A stretch of 64,000 nucleotides of DNA from positions 1 to 64,000 of the forward strand of contig NZ_JAAATY010000029.1 of the NCBI RefSeq assembly GCF_013280595.1, given 5' to 3'. Each line of letters starts with the position of its first letter. Within the stretch, counting starts at the first letter, position 1. Origin of the DNA: Kibdelosporangium persicum. GTDB taxonomy: Bacteria; Actinomycetota; Actinomycetes; Mycobacteriales; Pseudonocardiaceae. The translations under genes were made by a program, and so were the position numbers. Positions 8,781 to 18,271 of the stretch are shown here, piece by piece. The notes under the pieces were generated by a model. It was not told where the DNA came from and did not search any database. It saw only the letters and a program-made list of their open reading frames with translations.

Positions 8781-9953
8781 ATGAAGTTACGGCCGATCGT
8801 TCTCGCCACGCTGGCCGTGGCGGCCCTCGCGCAGCCCGCTGCCGCGGCAGCGCAGCCCGCGGCGGCACCGCAGCGCGGCTGCTCGTCGGTGCCGTACACG
8901 TCCGGGACCGAGGGATATCACACGTTCCGTATTCCGGCCGTGGTCCGGGCAAGGTCCGGCGCGGTGCTGGCCTTCGCCGAAGGACGTGTCGAGTCGGCCG
9001 GTGACACCGGCGCGATCCACGTTGTGCTGAAGCGTTCGTACGACGGCGGCTGCACGTGGGGCCCGATGTCGGTGGTGTCGGCCAATGGCAACGCGACCGC
9101 GGGCAATCCGGCGCCGGTCGTGCTGCGCAACGGCGACATCGTGCTGCTGACCACGCGCAACGGCCGGGTGACCGAACGGCAGATAATGTCCGGCACGGTG
9201 TCCGCAGAGGACTCGCGCCGCGTGTTCGTCCAGCGCAGCAAGGACAACGGCCGCACGTGGACCGCCGCGCAGGAGATCACCTCGACCACCAAGAGGCCGG
9301 ACTGGCGCTGGTACGCCACCGGGCCCGGTCACGCGATCCTGTTGCGCGACGGGCGCATTGTCGTCCCCGCCAACCACTCCAGCGCACCGCCGGCCGGGTC
9401 CGCCGACGTCGGCACGGAAGCCAAGTACTACGGCGGCCACTCGCTCATCAGCGATGACGGCGGCCGCACCTGGCGAATCGGCTTCTCCGAGGACCGCACC
9501 GACGTGACCATCGCGTCGAACGAGACCACGGTGGCACAGCTTCCCGACGGACGGCTGTACTTCAACAGCCGCAACCAAGGCACGCTCGGCGGCCGGGTGG
9601 ACGCGATCAGCGCCGACGGCGGTGAGACGCTCACCGCGCCGTACCGTCCGCAAACGACACTCACCATCCCCAAGGTGCAGGCCAGTGTCCTGCAGACCAC
9701 GCGTCCCGGCCTGCTGCTGTTCTCCGGGCCTTCGGACGCGGTCAGCCGCAAGGCGATGGCGATCCGCGTCAGTGCCGACAACGGGCAGTCCTGGCGGCAG
9801 GCGTACCAGCTGTCGGACGCGCCCGCGGCCTATTCCGACCTCGTCCAGCTCGGCGGATCCGTTGGCGTGCTTTACGAGACGGGTGCCGCCGGGCCGTACG
9901 AGACGATCAGGTTCACCCAGGTCCCGCTGCGCTCGCTGGCCGAACACAAGTAG
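8781..9953 (+). CDS. Secreted sialidase (GH33), single domain
   Basis: A second exo-sialidase, 390 residues, with an Ala-rich Sec signal peptide (to about residue 28) and only the propeller domain. Motifs: TFRIP near residue 48, AFAEGR, Asp-boxes SYDGGCTW, SKDNGRTW, SDDGGRTW, SADGGETL and SADNGQSW, and a late SGPSDAVSRKAMAIR arginine region. It lacks the LamG domain of its neighbour, so the two enzymes may act on different substrates (bound versus soluble glycans; inference). It lies 2 nt after the first sialidase and 8 nt before the aldolase gene. Confidence 0.92.
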   Translation: MKLRPIVLATLAVAALAQPAAAAAQPAAAPQRGCSSVPYTSGTEGYHTFRIPAVVRARSGAVLAFAEGRVESAGDTGAIHVVLKRSYDGGCTWGPMSVVSANGNATAGNPAPVVLRNGDIVLLTTRNGRVTERQIMSGTVSAEDSRRVFVQRSKDNGRTWTAAQEITSTTKRPDWRWYATGPGHAILLRDGRIVVPANHSSAPPAGSADVGTEAKYYGGHSLISDDGGRTWRIGFSEDRTDVTIASNETTVAQLPDGRLYFNSRNQGTLGGRVDAISADGGETLTAPYRPQTTLTIPKVQASVLQTTRPGLLLFSGPSDAVSRKAMAIRVSADNGQSWRQAYQLSDAPAAYSDLVQLGGSVGVLYETGAAGPYETIRFTQVPLRSLAEHK

Positions 9954-9961
9954 GAGAGGCT

Positions 9962-10873
9962 TTGACTCAGCTCAACGGTGGCGTCGTGCCACCCGTGTGC
10001 ACACCGCTGACGCCGGAACGCGAACTCGACGTCGCGTCGCTGGAGCGGCTGGCCGCGTACCTGATCGAGGCAGGCGTGCACGGCCTGTTCGTCACCGGCT
10101 CCACCGGTGAGGTCGCCTACCTGCCGGACAACGTGCGGCGGCAGGCGCTCGAAGTGGTGGCCGGTGTGGCCGCGGGCCAGGTCCCGGTGCTCGCCGGGGT
10201 CATCGACACCACCACGCCGCGGGTGATCGACCAGGCGCTGGCGGCCAAGGCCGCCGGCGCGGACGCCCTGGTCGCCACGGCCCCGTTCTACGCGCCGACG
10301 CACCCGACGGAGTTCCCCGGCCATTTCCGGGACATCCGGGCCGCGGTGGACCTTCCGCTGGTCGCGTACGACATCCCGGTCTCGGTGGGCCACAAGCTGC
10401 CGACGGAGGTGGTGGCCGAGCTCGCCGCGGACAAGACCCTGGCCGGGCTGAAGGATTCCAGCGGCGACCTCGACGGGCTGCGCGCTGTCCTGGCGTGTGT
10501 CCCGGCGGGCTTCCTGTGCTATTCGGGTTCGGAGACCAACGCCGACCTCGGGCTGTTCAGCGGCGCGCACGGTCTTGTACCGGGTATCGGCAACGTCGAC
10601 CCGCACGGATACGTGCGGCTGTACGAAGCCGCGGCCCGGCAGGACTGGGACACCGCACGGGCCGAGCAGGCCCGTCTGCGGCGCCTGTTCCAGCTGATCT
10701 ACGTCGGCGACGGCCGGATCGGCCGGTACTCGTCGGCGATCGGCGCGTTCAAGGAGGGCCTGGTGCTGCGGGGCGTGATCGCCGACGCGACCACCAGCAA
10801 GCCGATGATCCCGCTCAACGACGCCGAGCGCGCCGCGGTGCGCCGGCACCTGGACGAGGCCGGGCTGTTGTGA
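9962..10873 (+). CDS. nanA: N-acetylneuraminate lyase-like aldolase (DHDPS/NanA family)
   Basis: Cytoplasmic class I aldolase, 303 residues, predicted to split N-acetylneuraminate into N-acetylmannosamine and pyruvate. Catalytic residues sit where the E. coli lyase has them: Tyr136 (AYDIP), Schiff-base Lys164 (GLKDSSGD), and the GSTGE loop near 46-50. The start is TTG at 9962 with AGGAG just upstream. The family also contains dihydrodipicolinate synthases and other pyruvate aldolases; assignment to neuraminate rests on the GSTGE form and the two sialidases immediately upstream. No nanE, nanK, nagA or nagB homologue is in the window. Confidence 0.75.
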   Translation: MTQLNGGVVPPVCTPLTPERELDVASLERLAAYLIEAGVHGLFVTGSTGEVAYLPDNVRRQALEVVAGVAAGQVPVLAGVIDTTTPRVIDQALAAKAAGADALVATAPFYAPTHPTEFPGHFRDIRAAVDLPLVAYDIPVSVGHKLPTEVVAELAADKTLAGLKDSSGDLDGLRAVLACVPAGFLCYSGSETNADLGLFSGAHGLVPGIGNVDPHGYVRLYEAAARQDWDTARAEQARLRRLFQLIYVGDGRIGRYSSAIGAFKEGLVLRGVIADATTSKPMIPLNDAERAAVRRHLDEAGLL

Positions 10874-11580
10874 CAGCCGGGTTGGGCCAGGCGATCCGGG
10901 ACGAGATCACCGGACTGATCCTGGACCGGCGGCTGCGGCCGGGCGACCCGTTGCCCACCGAGTCCGAGCTGGTCGAGACGCTGGGCGTGAGCCGCAACTC
11001 GATCCGCGAGGCACTGAAAGCGCTGCAGGCGTTGGACATCGTGGAGATCCGGCACGGTTACGGCACGTACGTCGGCAACCTGTCGCTGGCCCCGTTCGCC
11101 GATGGCCTGACCTTCCGTGCGTTGCACGACATCGGCCGCGACCTGCGCTCGATGGAGGAGATCGTCGAAGTGCGCGAAGCACTCGAAAACGCTCTCATCC
11201 GGCGGGTCGCGGCCACCGTGCCGGAGATCGACCTGCTCGCCCTCGACGAGGTCACCGACCGGATGAACGAACGCGCCCAGTCCGGCCTGACCTTCGCCGA
11301 GGAGGACAGGCAGTTCCACGAACTGCTGTACCGATCGTTGAGCAACTCGCTGGTCACCCAGCTGCTGCGGGCGTTCTGGGACGTGTTCCACCGGGTCAAC
11401 CACCAGCTCGGCGTGACCGATCCCGACCCGGTCCTGACGGTGGAGCGGCACCGCGCCATCGTCAGCGCCGTGCGTGACCGCGATCTGGCCCGCGCGGAGC
11501 TCGCGATGACCGAGCACTTCCGCAACCTGGACTTCCGCGTCGCCCAGCTACGCACCGGCGGTGCCGACCAGCCGCCATGA
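10870..11580 (+). CDS. GntR-family (FadR/FCD subfamily) regulator, probable repressor of the sialic-acid operon
   Basis: A 236-residue regulator: N-terminal winged helix (LPTESELVETLGVSRNSIRE, then EIRHGYGTYV) and a C-terminal all-helical FCD ligand domain with a metal-type Asp/His pattern (EEDRQFHELLYR, ERHRAIVSAV, MTEHFRN). GTG at 10870 overlaps the aldolase stop (GTGA), so it is the last gene of the operon. NanR of E. coli is a GntR/FCD protein that senses sialic acid; by position and family this is the likely functional counterpart. The palindrome at 1451-1471 is its best candidate target. Confidence 0.85.
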   Translation: MTAGLGQAIRDEITGLILDRRLRPGDPLPTESELVETLGVSRNSIREALKALQALDIVEIRHGYGTYVGNLSLAPFADGLTFRALHDIGRDLRSMEEIVEVREALENALIRRVAATVPEIDLLALDEVTDRMNERAQSGLTFAEEDRQFHELLYRSLSNSLVTQLLRAFWDVFHRVNHQLGVTDPDPVLTVERHRAIVSAVRDRDLARAELAMTEHFRNLDFRVAQLRTGGADQPP

Positions 11581-11586
11581 CGGCGT

Positions 11587-12510
11587 TCACCCTGGCGCCC
11601 TTGGTGATCGGACGGACGAACCCGGCTCCTCGGTGGACTCGGTGCACAGGCATCCGACGCCCCGTTCGATCCACTCCTGACCGCTCCACTCGGGATGCCG
11701 ATCGGTCAGCACCGCCCGCACCTCGGCGACGATTTCGGCCTCCGCCATCGCGGAGTCCCGCCGCAGCCAGGTCTCGTCACGCAGTTCACGCAGGTAGTCG
11801 CGGACACCGGCAAGCACCTCGGGACCGCCGATGTCGCCGTGACCGGGCACCACGACCCGAGGCTTGGTCGCGGCCAGGTTTTCCATCACCGCCAACCAGC
11901 CCACGCCGGACACATCCGTGTCGTGCGGCGGAAACCACGGGAAGATGGCGAACTGCCCGGTCTCGGCCAGGTCCCCGGTGAACAGCACGCCGGCGTCCGG
12001 CACCTCGACCACCTGATCGCCTCGTGTGTGCGCCCGGCCGGTCGGCCGCAGCCGCACGATCCGGCCGCCCAGGTCGAGGTCGTACCCGCCGTCGTAGACC
12101 ACGTCCGGGCTGGGAATCCGGACGCCGTCAAGACGCCGGGCGACCGACTCGCCCAAGCCGCGGAACATCTCCAGGTATCCCGGTCCTTTTCCGGCCAGAT
12201 CGGCCGCCTGTGCCCGGTTGACCAGGTACGTGGCCTGTCCGGCGAACACCTGGGCGCCGAAAGCGTGTTCCGGGTGGAAATGCGTCGTGGTCAGGTACAT
12301 CCGCCGCCCGTTGGCCACCTCGGACGCGAAGGCGAGAACGTGCTCGGCGTTCGCGGTACCGATGCCCGTTTCGACGACGAGGACCGCGTCCGTGCCGCCG
12401 ATGATGCCGATGTTGGGCACCAGGTCGACCCGCTGGTTCGGGAGCACGAGCAGGTCCGGTGCTATCTCCTGGGCGCCGTCGGTCCGTACGGCGGGATCGG
12501 GAATCTCCAT
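11587..12510 (-). CDS. Metallo-beta-lactamase-fold hydrolase
   Basis: About 307 residues with the MBL fold: metal motif THFHPEHAFGA (HxHxxH-like, with Glu where Asp is usual), a later GDLAE segment, and VVPGHGDIGGPEVL as the C-terminal metal His. The closest broad groups are thiolase/quinoprotein-relay type MBL hydrolases; the substrate is unknown. ATG at 12510 (MEIPDPAV) is preferred over a longer frame to 12594 that would overlap the divergent LysR start. It converges with the GntR gene with 6 nt between the stops. The divergent LysR gene is its probable regulator. Confidence 0.8.
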   Translation of the reverse strand: MEIPDPAVRTDGAQEIAPDLLVLPNQRVDLVPNIGIIGGTDAVLVVETGIGTANAEHVLAFASEVANGRRMYLTTTHFHPEHAFGAQVFAGQATYLVNRAQAADLAGKGPGYLEMFRGLGESVARRLDGVRIPSPDVVYDGGYDLDLGGRIVRLRPTGRAHTRGDQVVEVPDAGVLFTGDLAETGQFAIFPWFPPHDTDVSGVGWLAVMENLAATKPRVVVPGHGDIGGPEVLAGVRDYLRELRDETWLRRDSAMAEAEIVAEVRAVLTDRHPEWSGQEWIERGVGCLCTESTEEPGSSVRSPRAPG

Positions 12511-12565
12511 GCCGTGATTCCACTGCCGAGCGGGCCCGGCCGTCCAAGACCGATCGGGTGGCGCC

Positions 12566-12582
12566 GATACCGTACGGGTATC
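12566..12582. promoter_or_regulatory. Palindrome in the MBL/LysR divergent region
   Basis: GATACC (12566-12571) and GGTATC (12577-12582) are inverted repeats around GTACG, between the MBL start (12510) and the LysR start (12593). This is the expected place for a LysR autoregulatory site and it has the T-N11-A character of such sites. Confidence 0.5.
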
Positions 12583-12592
12583 TTCGCCGGTC

Positions 12593-13435
12593 ATGGAGCT
12601 GCGGACGCTGCGCTACTTCGTCACCGTCGCCGAGGAACTCCACTTCGGCCGGGCCGCCGCGCGCCTGCACATGAGCCAGCCGCCGCTGAGCCGGGCGATC
12701 AAACAGCTGGAGAACGACCTCGGCGCCGTTCTGCTGCACCGGTCCGCCGCGGGCGTCTCGCTCACCCCGGCTGGGTCGGCGTTGCTGGACGAAGCGCGTG
12801 CCCTGCTCGACCAGGCCGGCCAGATACGGGTGCGCGTGGCCGGCGCCGCGACCATCACCGTCGGCATCCTCGGCGACAGCACTGACCGTGGCGCGACACG
12901 GCTGGCCACCGCGTACCGCAGACGGCATCCAGGCGTCGAGGTCCGCATCCGCGAGGCTGACCTGACCGATCCCACCTGCGGTCTGCGTGCCGGACTGGTC
13001 GACGTCGCCCTGACCCGCGGGCCGTTCGACGAGACCGGCCTGACCGTGCACGACCTGCGCGCCGATCCGGTCGGTGCGGTGCTTCGCGCCGACGATCCGC
13101 TGGCCCGTCGTGACCACCTCAAGCTGGCCGACCTGGCCGACCGGCGCTGGTTCCGGTTCCCCGGCGGTACCGACCCGATCTGGCAGTCGTACTGGAACGG
13201 CGGCGAGCCCCGCGAGGGCCCGGTGGTGCGCGCCGTCCAGGAATGCCTCCAGGCCGTGATCTGGAACGGCACCGTCGGCATGATCCCGCTCGGGCACAAG
13301 CCGCCCGACGAGCTGGTCGCCGTCCCGTTGATCGACATGGCGCCGAGCCGCGTGGTGGCCGCGTGGAACGAGGGCGACACGAACCCGCTGATCCAGTCCT
13401 TCGTCCGGATCGCGACAGCCGCCTACCGCGCCTGA
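12593..13435 (+). CDS. LysR-family transcriptional regulator
   Basis: A 280-residue LysR protein. Winged helix at residues 1-60 ([33 protein letters not shown]), linker helix, and a periplasmic-binding-like effector domain ([22 protein letters not shown]). It is transcribed divergently from the metallo-beta-lactamase-fold hydrolase, the standard arrangement for a LysR regulator and its target, with a 17-bp palindrome between. The effector is unknown. Confidence 0.9.
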   Translation: MELRTLRYFVTVAEELHFGRAAARLHMSQPPLSRAIKQLENDLGAVLLHRSAAGVSLTPAGSALLDEARALLDQAGQIRVRVAGAATITVGILGDSTDRGATRLATAYRRRHPGVEVRIREADLTDPTCGLRAGLVDVALTRGPFDETGLTVHDLRADPVGAVLRADDPLARRDHLKLADLADRRWFRFPGGTDPIWQSYWNGGEPREGPVVRAVQECLQAVIWNGTVGMIPLGHKPPDELVAVPLIDMAPSRVVAAWNEGDTNPLIQSFVRIATAAYRA

Positions 13436-13632
13436 GCGCCCTACGGCAGCCGACCTGGCCGGAACCGAATCGTCGTCCGCGATTCGTCCAGTGCGGCGGA
13501 GATCACCGGCGAATTACCGCGGCTTTCCGCAATTTCCCGGTGCACGGTCATGAAATCGGGAATGACAAAACCTCGAAGCGGACGGCAATGCCGTCACGGT
13601 CTTCCCGATCGATTCACCGAAACGAATCTCGC

Positions 13633-13638
13633 TACGAT
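13633..13638 (+). promoter_or_regulatory. -10 element of a leaderless promoter for DprE1
   Basis: TACGAT lies 6 bases ahead of the GTG start at 13645, so transcription would begin at or next to the start codon. No purine-rich ribosome site precedes the GTG, as expected for a leaderless mRNA. The upstream 200 bases (13436-13632) hold no gene. Confidence 0.45.
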
Positions 13639-13644
13639 GATCAC

Positions 13645-14997
13645 GTGACGACTCAGCGCCGTACGCTCGCCGGCTGGGGACGAACCGCCCCGACCGTCGC
13701 GGAGGTCCTGTCCACACCGGACGTCGAGGTCATCGCGCGTGCGGTGGCCACCGCGGGCGAGCGCGGCGTCATCGCACGAGGCCTCGGCCGTTCCTACGGC
13801 GACCCGGCGCAGAACGCGGGCGGCCTGGTCGTCGACATGACCGCGCTGGACCGGATCCACTCGATCGATCCCGGCTCCGGCCTTGTCGACGTCGACGCGG
13901 GCGTGAGCCTCGACGCGCTGATGCGTGCCGCGCTGCCGCACGGGTTGTGGGTGCCGGTGCTGCCCGGCACGCGTCAGGTGACCATCGGTGGCGCCATCGC
14001 CAACGACATCCACGGCAAGAACCACCATTCCGCGGGCAGCTTCGGCGACCATGTCGTGTCGATGGACCTGCTGACCGCCGACGGCCAGGTGCGCACCCTC
14101 ACGCCCGAGTCGAAGCTGTTCTGGGCGACCGTCGCCGGGATCGGGCTGACCGGCATCATCACCCGCGCCACGATCCGGATGAAGAAGACCGAGACGGCCT
14201 ACTTCGTGGTCGACGCGGACCGGACCGCCGACCTGGACGAAACGCTGGCACTGTTCACCGACGGCTCGGACCTGGCCTACGACTACTCGATGGCCGTCCC
14301 GGACCTGATGTCCTCCGACGGCAGGCTGGGCCGGGCGACGTTCTCCCGTGGCTCGCTGGCGAAACGGGACCAGTTGCCCGCCAAGCTGCGCGGCGAGCCG
14401 CTGAAGTTCGACGCGCCGCGGCTGGCGACCCTGCCGGACGTGTTCCCCAACGGCCTGGCCAACAAGCTGACCTTCGGCCTGGTGAACGAGCTCTGGCAGC
14501 ACACGGTGCCGTCCGGCGGCACGCGGGGCGCGATCCAGAACCTCACGCGGTTCTACCACCCGCTCGACATGCTGGGCGAGTGGAACCGGGCCTACGGCCG
14601 GAAGGGTTTCCTGCAGTACCAGTTCTCCGTCCCTTTCGGACGCGAGGACGAGTTCAAGGTCATCTGCCGCCGGATCGCCCGCTCCGGCCACTACTCGTTC
14701 CTCAACGTGGTCAAGCGAATGGGTGCGGCCAGCCAGGCGCCGCTGTCCTGGCCGTCGCCCGGCTGGATGCTGAGCGTGGACTTCCCGATCAAGGACGGCC
14801 TCGGCCGGTTCTGTGACGAACTGGACGAGGCGGTGCTGGGCGTGGGCGGCCGCCTGTACACCGCGAAGGACTCCCGTACGTCCGCGGAGACCTTCGCCGC
14901 GATGTACCCGCGGCTGGCGGAGTGGCGCGAGATCCGGCGGTCCGTGGATCCCGAAGGCGTGTTCGTCTCGGACATGAGCCGCAGGCTGCGGCTCTGA
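13645..14997 (+). CDS. dprE1: Decaprenylphosphoryl-beta-D-ribose 2'-oxidase, DprE1-like
   Basis: FAD-dependent oxidase, 450 residues, that oxidises the 2'-OH of decaprenylphosphoryl-ribose on the way to the arabinose donor for cell-wall arabinan. The vanillyl-alcohol-oxidase FAD domain is clear ([33 protein letters not shown]), and the C-terminus follows M. tuberculosis DprE1 closely ([31 protein letters not shown]). The essential Lys (Mtb Lys418) is kept in YTAKDSR. The Mtb Cys387 position, target of benzothiazinones, is Ser377 here (AGC, 14773-14775). DprE2, usually adjacent, is not in the window. GTG start, leaderless promoter. Confidence 0.9.
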   Translation: MTTQRRTLAGWGRTAPTVAEVLSTPDVEVIARAVATAGERGVIARGLGRSYGDPAQNAGGLVVDMTALDRIHSIDPGSGLVDVDAGVSLDALMRAALPHGLWVPVLPGTRQVTIGGAIANDIHGKNHHSAGSFGDHVVSMDLLTADGQVRTLTPESKLFWATVAGIGLTGIITRATIRMKKTETAYFVVDADRTADLDETLALFTDGSDLAYDYSMAVPDLMSSDGRLGRATFSRGSLAKRDQLPAKLRGEPLKFDAPRLATLPDVFPNGLANKLTFGLVNELWQHTVPSGGTRGAIQNLTRFYHPLDMLGEWNRAYGRKGFLQYQFSVPFGREDEFKVICRRIARSGHYSFLNVVKRMGAASQAPLSWPSPGWMLSVDFPIKDGLGRFCDELDEAVLGVGGRLYTAKDSRTSAETFAAMYPRLAEWREIRRSVDPEGVFVSDMSRRLRL

Positions 14998-15012
14998 TTC
15001 CGGCCACCGGCG

Positions 15013-18000
15013 CTACGTCTCGAACGGCGAGTCCGTCTCCTCGTCGATGTCGAAGCCCACTCTGATCTGGATCGTGTGCGGCTCGGTCAGCTCGTCGAAG
15101 ATCTCCAGGGCCTGCCGCCACATGTCGTGGGCCTCCACCGCTTCGCCCGTGGCGTAACAGACCACGCCCAAGTGGTGCCTGGTGATGGCCTCACCGCGGC
15201 GGTCGTTGATCTGCTGCCGCAGGACAAGCGCCTGCCGCAGGAACTGTGACGCGGACTCGAAGTCACCTGCCCGGTAGTTCGCGCAGCCGAGGTTGTCGAG
15301 CGTGTTGCCCTCGGCGAAGTGGTCGCCGATCTCCTGGGAGATCCGCAGCGCCTGGTTGTAGTACCGGATCGCGTCCTCGTGGCGGTCCAGGTCCTCGTAG
15401 ACGTCGCCGAGGTTGTCCAGCACCGCGCCTTCGCCGTAGCCGTTCTCGATCTCGCGGCAGATCTGCAGGGCACGTTCGTAGCACTCGATGGCCTGTTCGG
15501 ACCGGCCGAGCGTGCGGTGGATGTCGCCCAGGTTGGACAGTGTGTTGCCCTCGCCGTAGCGCTCCCGCAGTTCACGCCAGATCTGCAACGCCTGCCGGTA
15601 GTGGTCGACGGCCTCGTCCAGGCGCCGCAGTCCACGGTAGGCACCGCCGAGGTTGCGCAGGGTGCTGCCTTCGCCGTAACGGTCGCTGATCTCACGGAAC
15701 AACGCCAGCGCACGTTGGTAGCACTCGATGGACTCGTCGAAACGCCGCAGTTTCCGCAGGGTGTTGCCGAGGTTGTCGAGCGTGCTGCCTTCGCCGTAGC
15801 GGTCGCCGACCTCACGGCGGATCTGCAGCGCGCGTTGGAAGTACTCCGCGGCCTTGGTGAACCAGCGCAGGTCGTAGTACGCGATGCCCAGGCTGTTGAG
15901 CGTCCACGCCTCGGCGTACGGGTCGCCGAGTTTGCGCGTGGCCTGCAGGGCGATCTTGTGCACGCTGATCCAGTCCGCCCAGTGCTTGCGCAGGTTGAAG
16001 AAGCCCAGCAACGCGGCCGGGAGCTTCCACGCGACCGCGTACTCCCCGGCCTGCTCGGCCTGCCGGGTCGCGGCGACGAGGTTGGCGCGTTCGGCTTTGA
16101 ACCACGTCAGCGCCTCGTGGTACGTCTCGAACGACGCCGGCTCCTGCCCGCTGGTGAGCCTGGGCAAAGCGGCACGGCGGCGTTGCGGCGCCAGGACTCG
16201 TGCCGCGGCATCGGCGCTGTAGAGGTACCAGTTGAGCACCCGCCGGACGGCTTCGTCACGGTCCTGTTCGGACTCCAAGTCCATCGCGCACTCGGCCGCG
16301 TACATTTGCAACAAGTCGTGCAACCGGTACCGGTCGCGCCCGGCTTCCTCCAGCATGTGCGCGCTGGCCAGCGTGTTCAGCAGTTGCCGCGCCTGCGCGG
16401 ACGCCATGTCCGCGAGCGCTCCGGCCGCCGCGACGCTCACCTCAGGGCCGGGATGCAGCCCGAGCAGGCGGAACAGCCGTGCCGCGTCCGGGTGCAAGGC
16501 GTTGTAGCTCCACGAGAACACGGTCCGGGTCGACTCGTCGCCGTTGGACAGCTGGTCGAGCATCTTGTCGTGTTCCGCGGACAGTTCGCCGACCAGGTCG
16601 GCCAGCTGGACGGTCTCGTGCGCGGCACAGCGCTCGGCCACGATCCGCAGCGCCAACGGCATGTAGCCGCACAGTTTTGTCAGCTCCGCGCACGCGTCCG
16701 GCTCCGCCGCCACCCGGGCGTCACCGATGATCTCGGTGACCAGGGCGATCGCGTCCGGGGGTGTCAGCACGTCCAGGTTGACCCGGACCGCGCCGTCCCA
16801 CGCGATCAGCCCTTCCAGCCGGTTGCGGCTGGTCACGACGACGAAGCAGGTCGCGTGACCGGGCAGCAGCCTGCGGACCTGCTCGGCGCTGCGCGCGTTG
16901 TCCAGCACGATCAGCACCCGCTGCCCGGCCACGACCGACTTGAACAACCGTGTCTGCTCGTCCAGATCGGCCGGGATGCGCTGGGCGTTCACCCCCAGCG
17001 CGCCAAGCAGTTTGCGCAACGCGTCCGCCTGGGACATCGGCCGTTGGTGCGGGTCGAAACCGCGCAGGTTCAGGTAGAGCTGACCGTCCGGGAAGTAGTC
17101 GGCCATCCGGTGCGCCCAGTGCACGGCCAACGCGGTCTTCCCGACACCGGCCGGTCCGTCGATCACGGCCACGTTCACGGCGTCGACCAGGCCTTCCAGC
17201 CGCTCGAGCTCCGCGTTGCGGCCACTGAAACGGGGCACGTCGTGCGGCAGTTCCCGCGGCGAGTGCCAGTCCACCCGGGTCCGCGCCGGCACGACACGGC
17301 CGACGACCGTGCGCACCAAGGGTTGCAGGCGATCCAGCAGCCGCGGGCGAACCCCGGCGGGCGGCAGGGCCGGGTAGTCGGCGGCGGGCGCGAGCTCTTC
17401 CGGCCCGAAGTCCCAGTACTCCCGCAGTTCCTCGCCGTCGTGCAGGGTGTTCGGGCCGGCCGAGTCCGGCAGCGGGGTGTACCGGCGGATCTCCACGTCC
17501 ACGTCGGCCATCGCCTGGCCCGGTTCGGACGTGGTCAACAGCAGGTCGTCCGGCACCCGGATCCACGCCTGGGTGGCGTTCTCCTCCTTGACCCCGACGA
17601 AGACCTCGCGGTACGTGTCCGGCCGCACGGCCGGGTCGGGCTGCACGACCTGGCGGTAGAACCAGTCGGACACCATCAACGAGAACACCCCGCGCGACGC
17701 GGCCAGCACGGCCTTGAGCACGGGAGCGTCCAGCATCCGGCAGACGAAGTTGACCGTGTGCCCGGCGATGCCCCGCTCGTCGAAGTCGATCTTGCCGACG
17801 TGCACCGCGACCCGCAGCCGGATCTGCGCCTCCGCCGCGTAGATCGCGTTGTTGCGGCGCAGCGCGGCGGCGAGCCGGTGCGGCAACTGGTCGACCAGGT
17901 TGACGTGCGCGATGGTCGGCGGCACCAGGATCAGCACGCCGTCGCCCCGGTCCTGACTGGTGTCGCAGTCCTGCCAGGGAATCCCGGCCTCGGTGAAGCC

Positions 18001-18117
18001 CTGTTCCAGTGACTCGTACAGGTTGCGCCGGGTCGCCGCCTGGTGCAGGTCGGTCCGGCTGGAGAACCCCTCCACGTCGACGGCGACGATCGCCCGGTGC
18101 ACGCCGGTTAGCGACAT
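15013..18117 (-). CDS. Cyclase-homology / NB-ARC / TPR multidomain regulator
   Basis: A 1034-residue STAND-type protein. Residues about 5-190 resemble a class III nucleotidyl cyclase (VAVDVEGFSS, DRGDGVLILVP, GHTVNFVCRML), keeping the Asp pair and an Asn-Arg pair but diverged elsewhere. Residues about 290-560 form an NB-ARC ATPase (Walker A GPAGVGKTALAVH, Walker B VLIVLDN, GYMPLALRI). A winged-helix region follows, then from about 640 a long array of about eight TPRs of 40 residues with repeating YGEGSTLDNLGN-type helices. There is no SARP/DNA-binding domain. ATG at 18117 follows GGGGAGG at good spacing. Role unknown; architecture suggests a signal-sensing switch. Confidence 0.8.
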   Translation of the reverse strand: MSLTGVHRAIVAVDVEGFSSRTDLHQAATRRNLYESLEQGFTEAGIPWQDCDTSQDRGDGVLILVPPTIAHVNLVDQLPHRLAAALRRNNAIYAAEAQIRLRVAVHVGKIDFDERGIAGHTVNFVCRMLDAPVLKAVLAASRGVFSLMVSDWFYRQVVQPDPAVRPDTYREVFVGVKEENATQAWIRVPDDLLLTTSEPGQAMADVDVEIRRYTPLPDSAGPNTLHDGEELREYWDFGPEELAPAADYPALPPAGVRPRLLDRLQPLVRTVVGRVVPARTRVDWHSPRELPHDVPRFSGRNAELERLEGLVDAVNVAVIDGPAGVGKTALAVHWAHRMADYFPDGQLYLNLRGFDPHQRPMSQADALRKLLGALGVNAQRIPADLDEQTRLFKSVVAGQRVLIVLDNARSAEQVRRLLPGHATCFVVVTSRNRLEGLIAWDGAVRVNLDVLTPPDAIALVTEIIGDARVAAEPDACAELTKLCGYMPLALRIVAERCAAHETVQLADLVGELSAEHDKMLDQLSNGDESTRTVFSWSYNALHPDAARLFRLLGLHPGPEVSVAAAGALADMASAQARQLLNTLASAHMLEEAGRDRYRLHDLLQMYAAECAMDLESEQDRDEAVRRVLNWYLYSADAAARVLAPQRRRAALPRLTSGQEPASFETYHEALTWFKAERANLVAATRQAEQAGEYAVAWKLPAALLGFFNLRKHWADWISVHKIALQATRKLGDPYAEAWTLNSLGIAYYDLRWFTKAAEYFQRALQIRREVGDRYGEGSTLDNLGNTLRKLRRFDESIECYQRALALFREISDRYGEGSTLRNLGGAYRGLRRLDEAVDHYRQALQIWRELRERYGEGNTLSNLGDIHRTLGRSEQAIECYERALQICREIENGYGEGAVLDNLGDVYEDLDRHEDAIRYYNQALRISQEIGDHFAEGNTLDNLGCANYRAGDFESASQFLRQALVLRQQINDRRGEAITRHHLGVVCYATGEAVEAHDMWRQALEIFDELTEPHTIQIRVGFDIDEETDSPFET

Positions 18118-18271
18118 GTGTGCGCCTCCCCTCAAGACACCCCCAGCGGTTACACACTAACTCTCTGGTCACCGGTGCGGAGCGGAAACCCGCCGGTCAC
18201 CGCGAATCAGACATCGCCAGAAGTGTCAAGGTATCCGTACACACACGACCATATTCAGTCCACAATGGACT

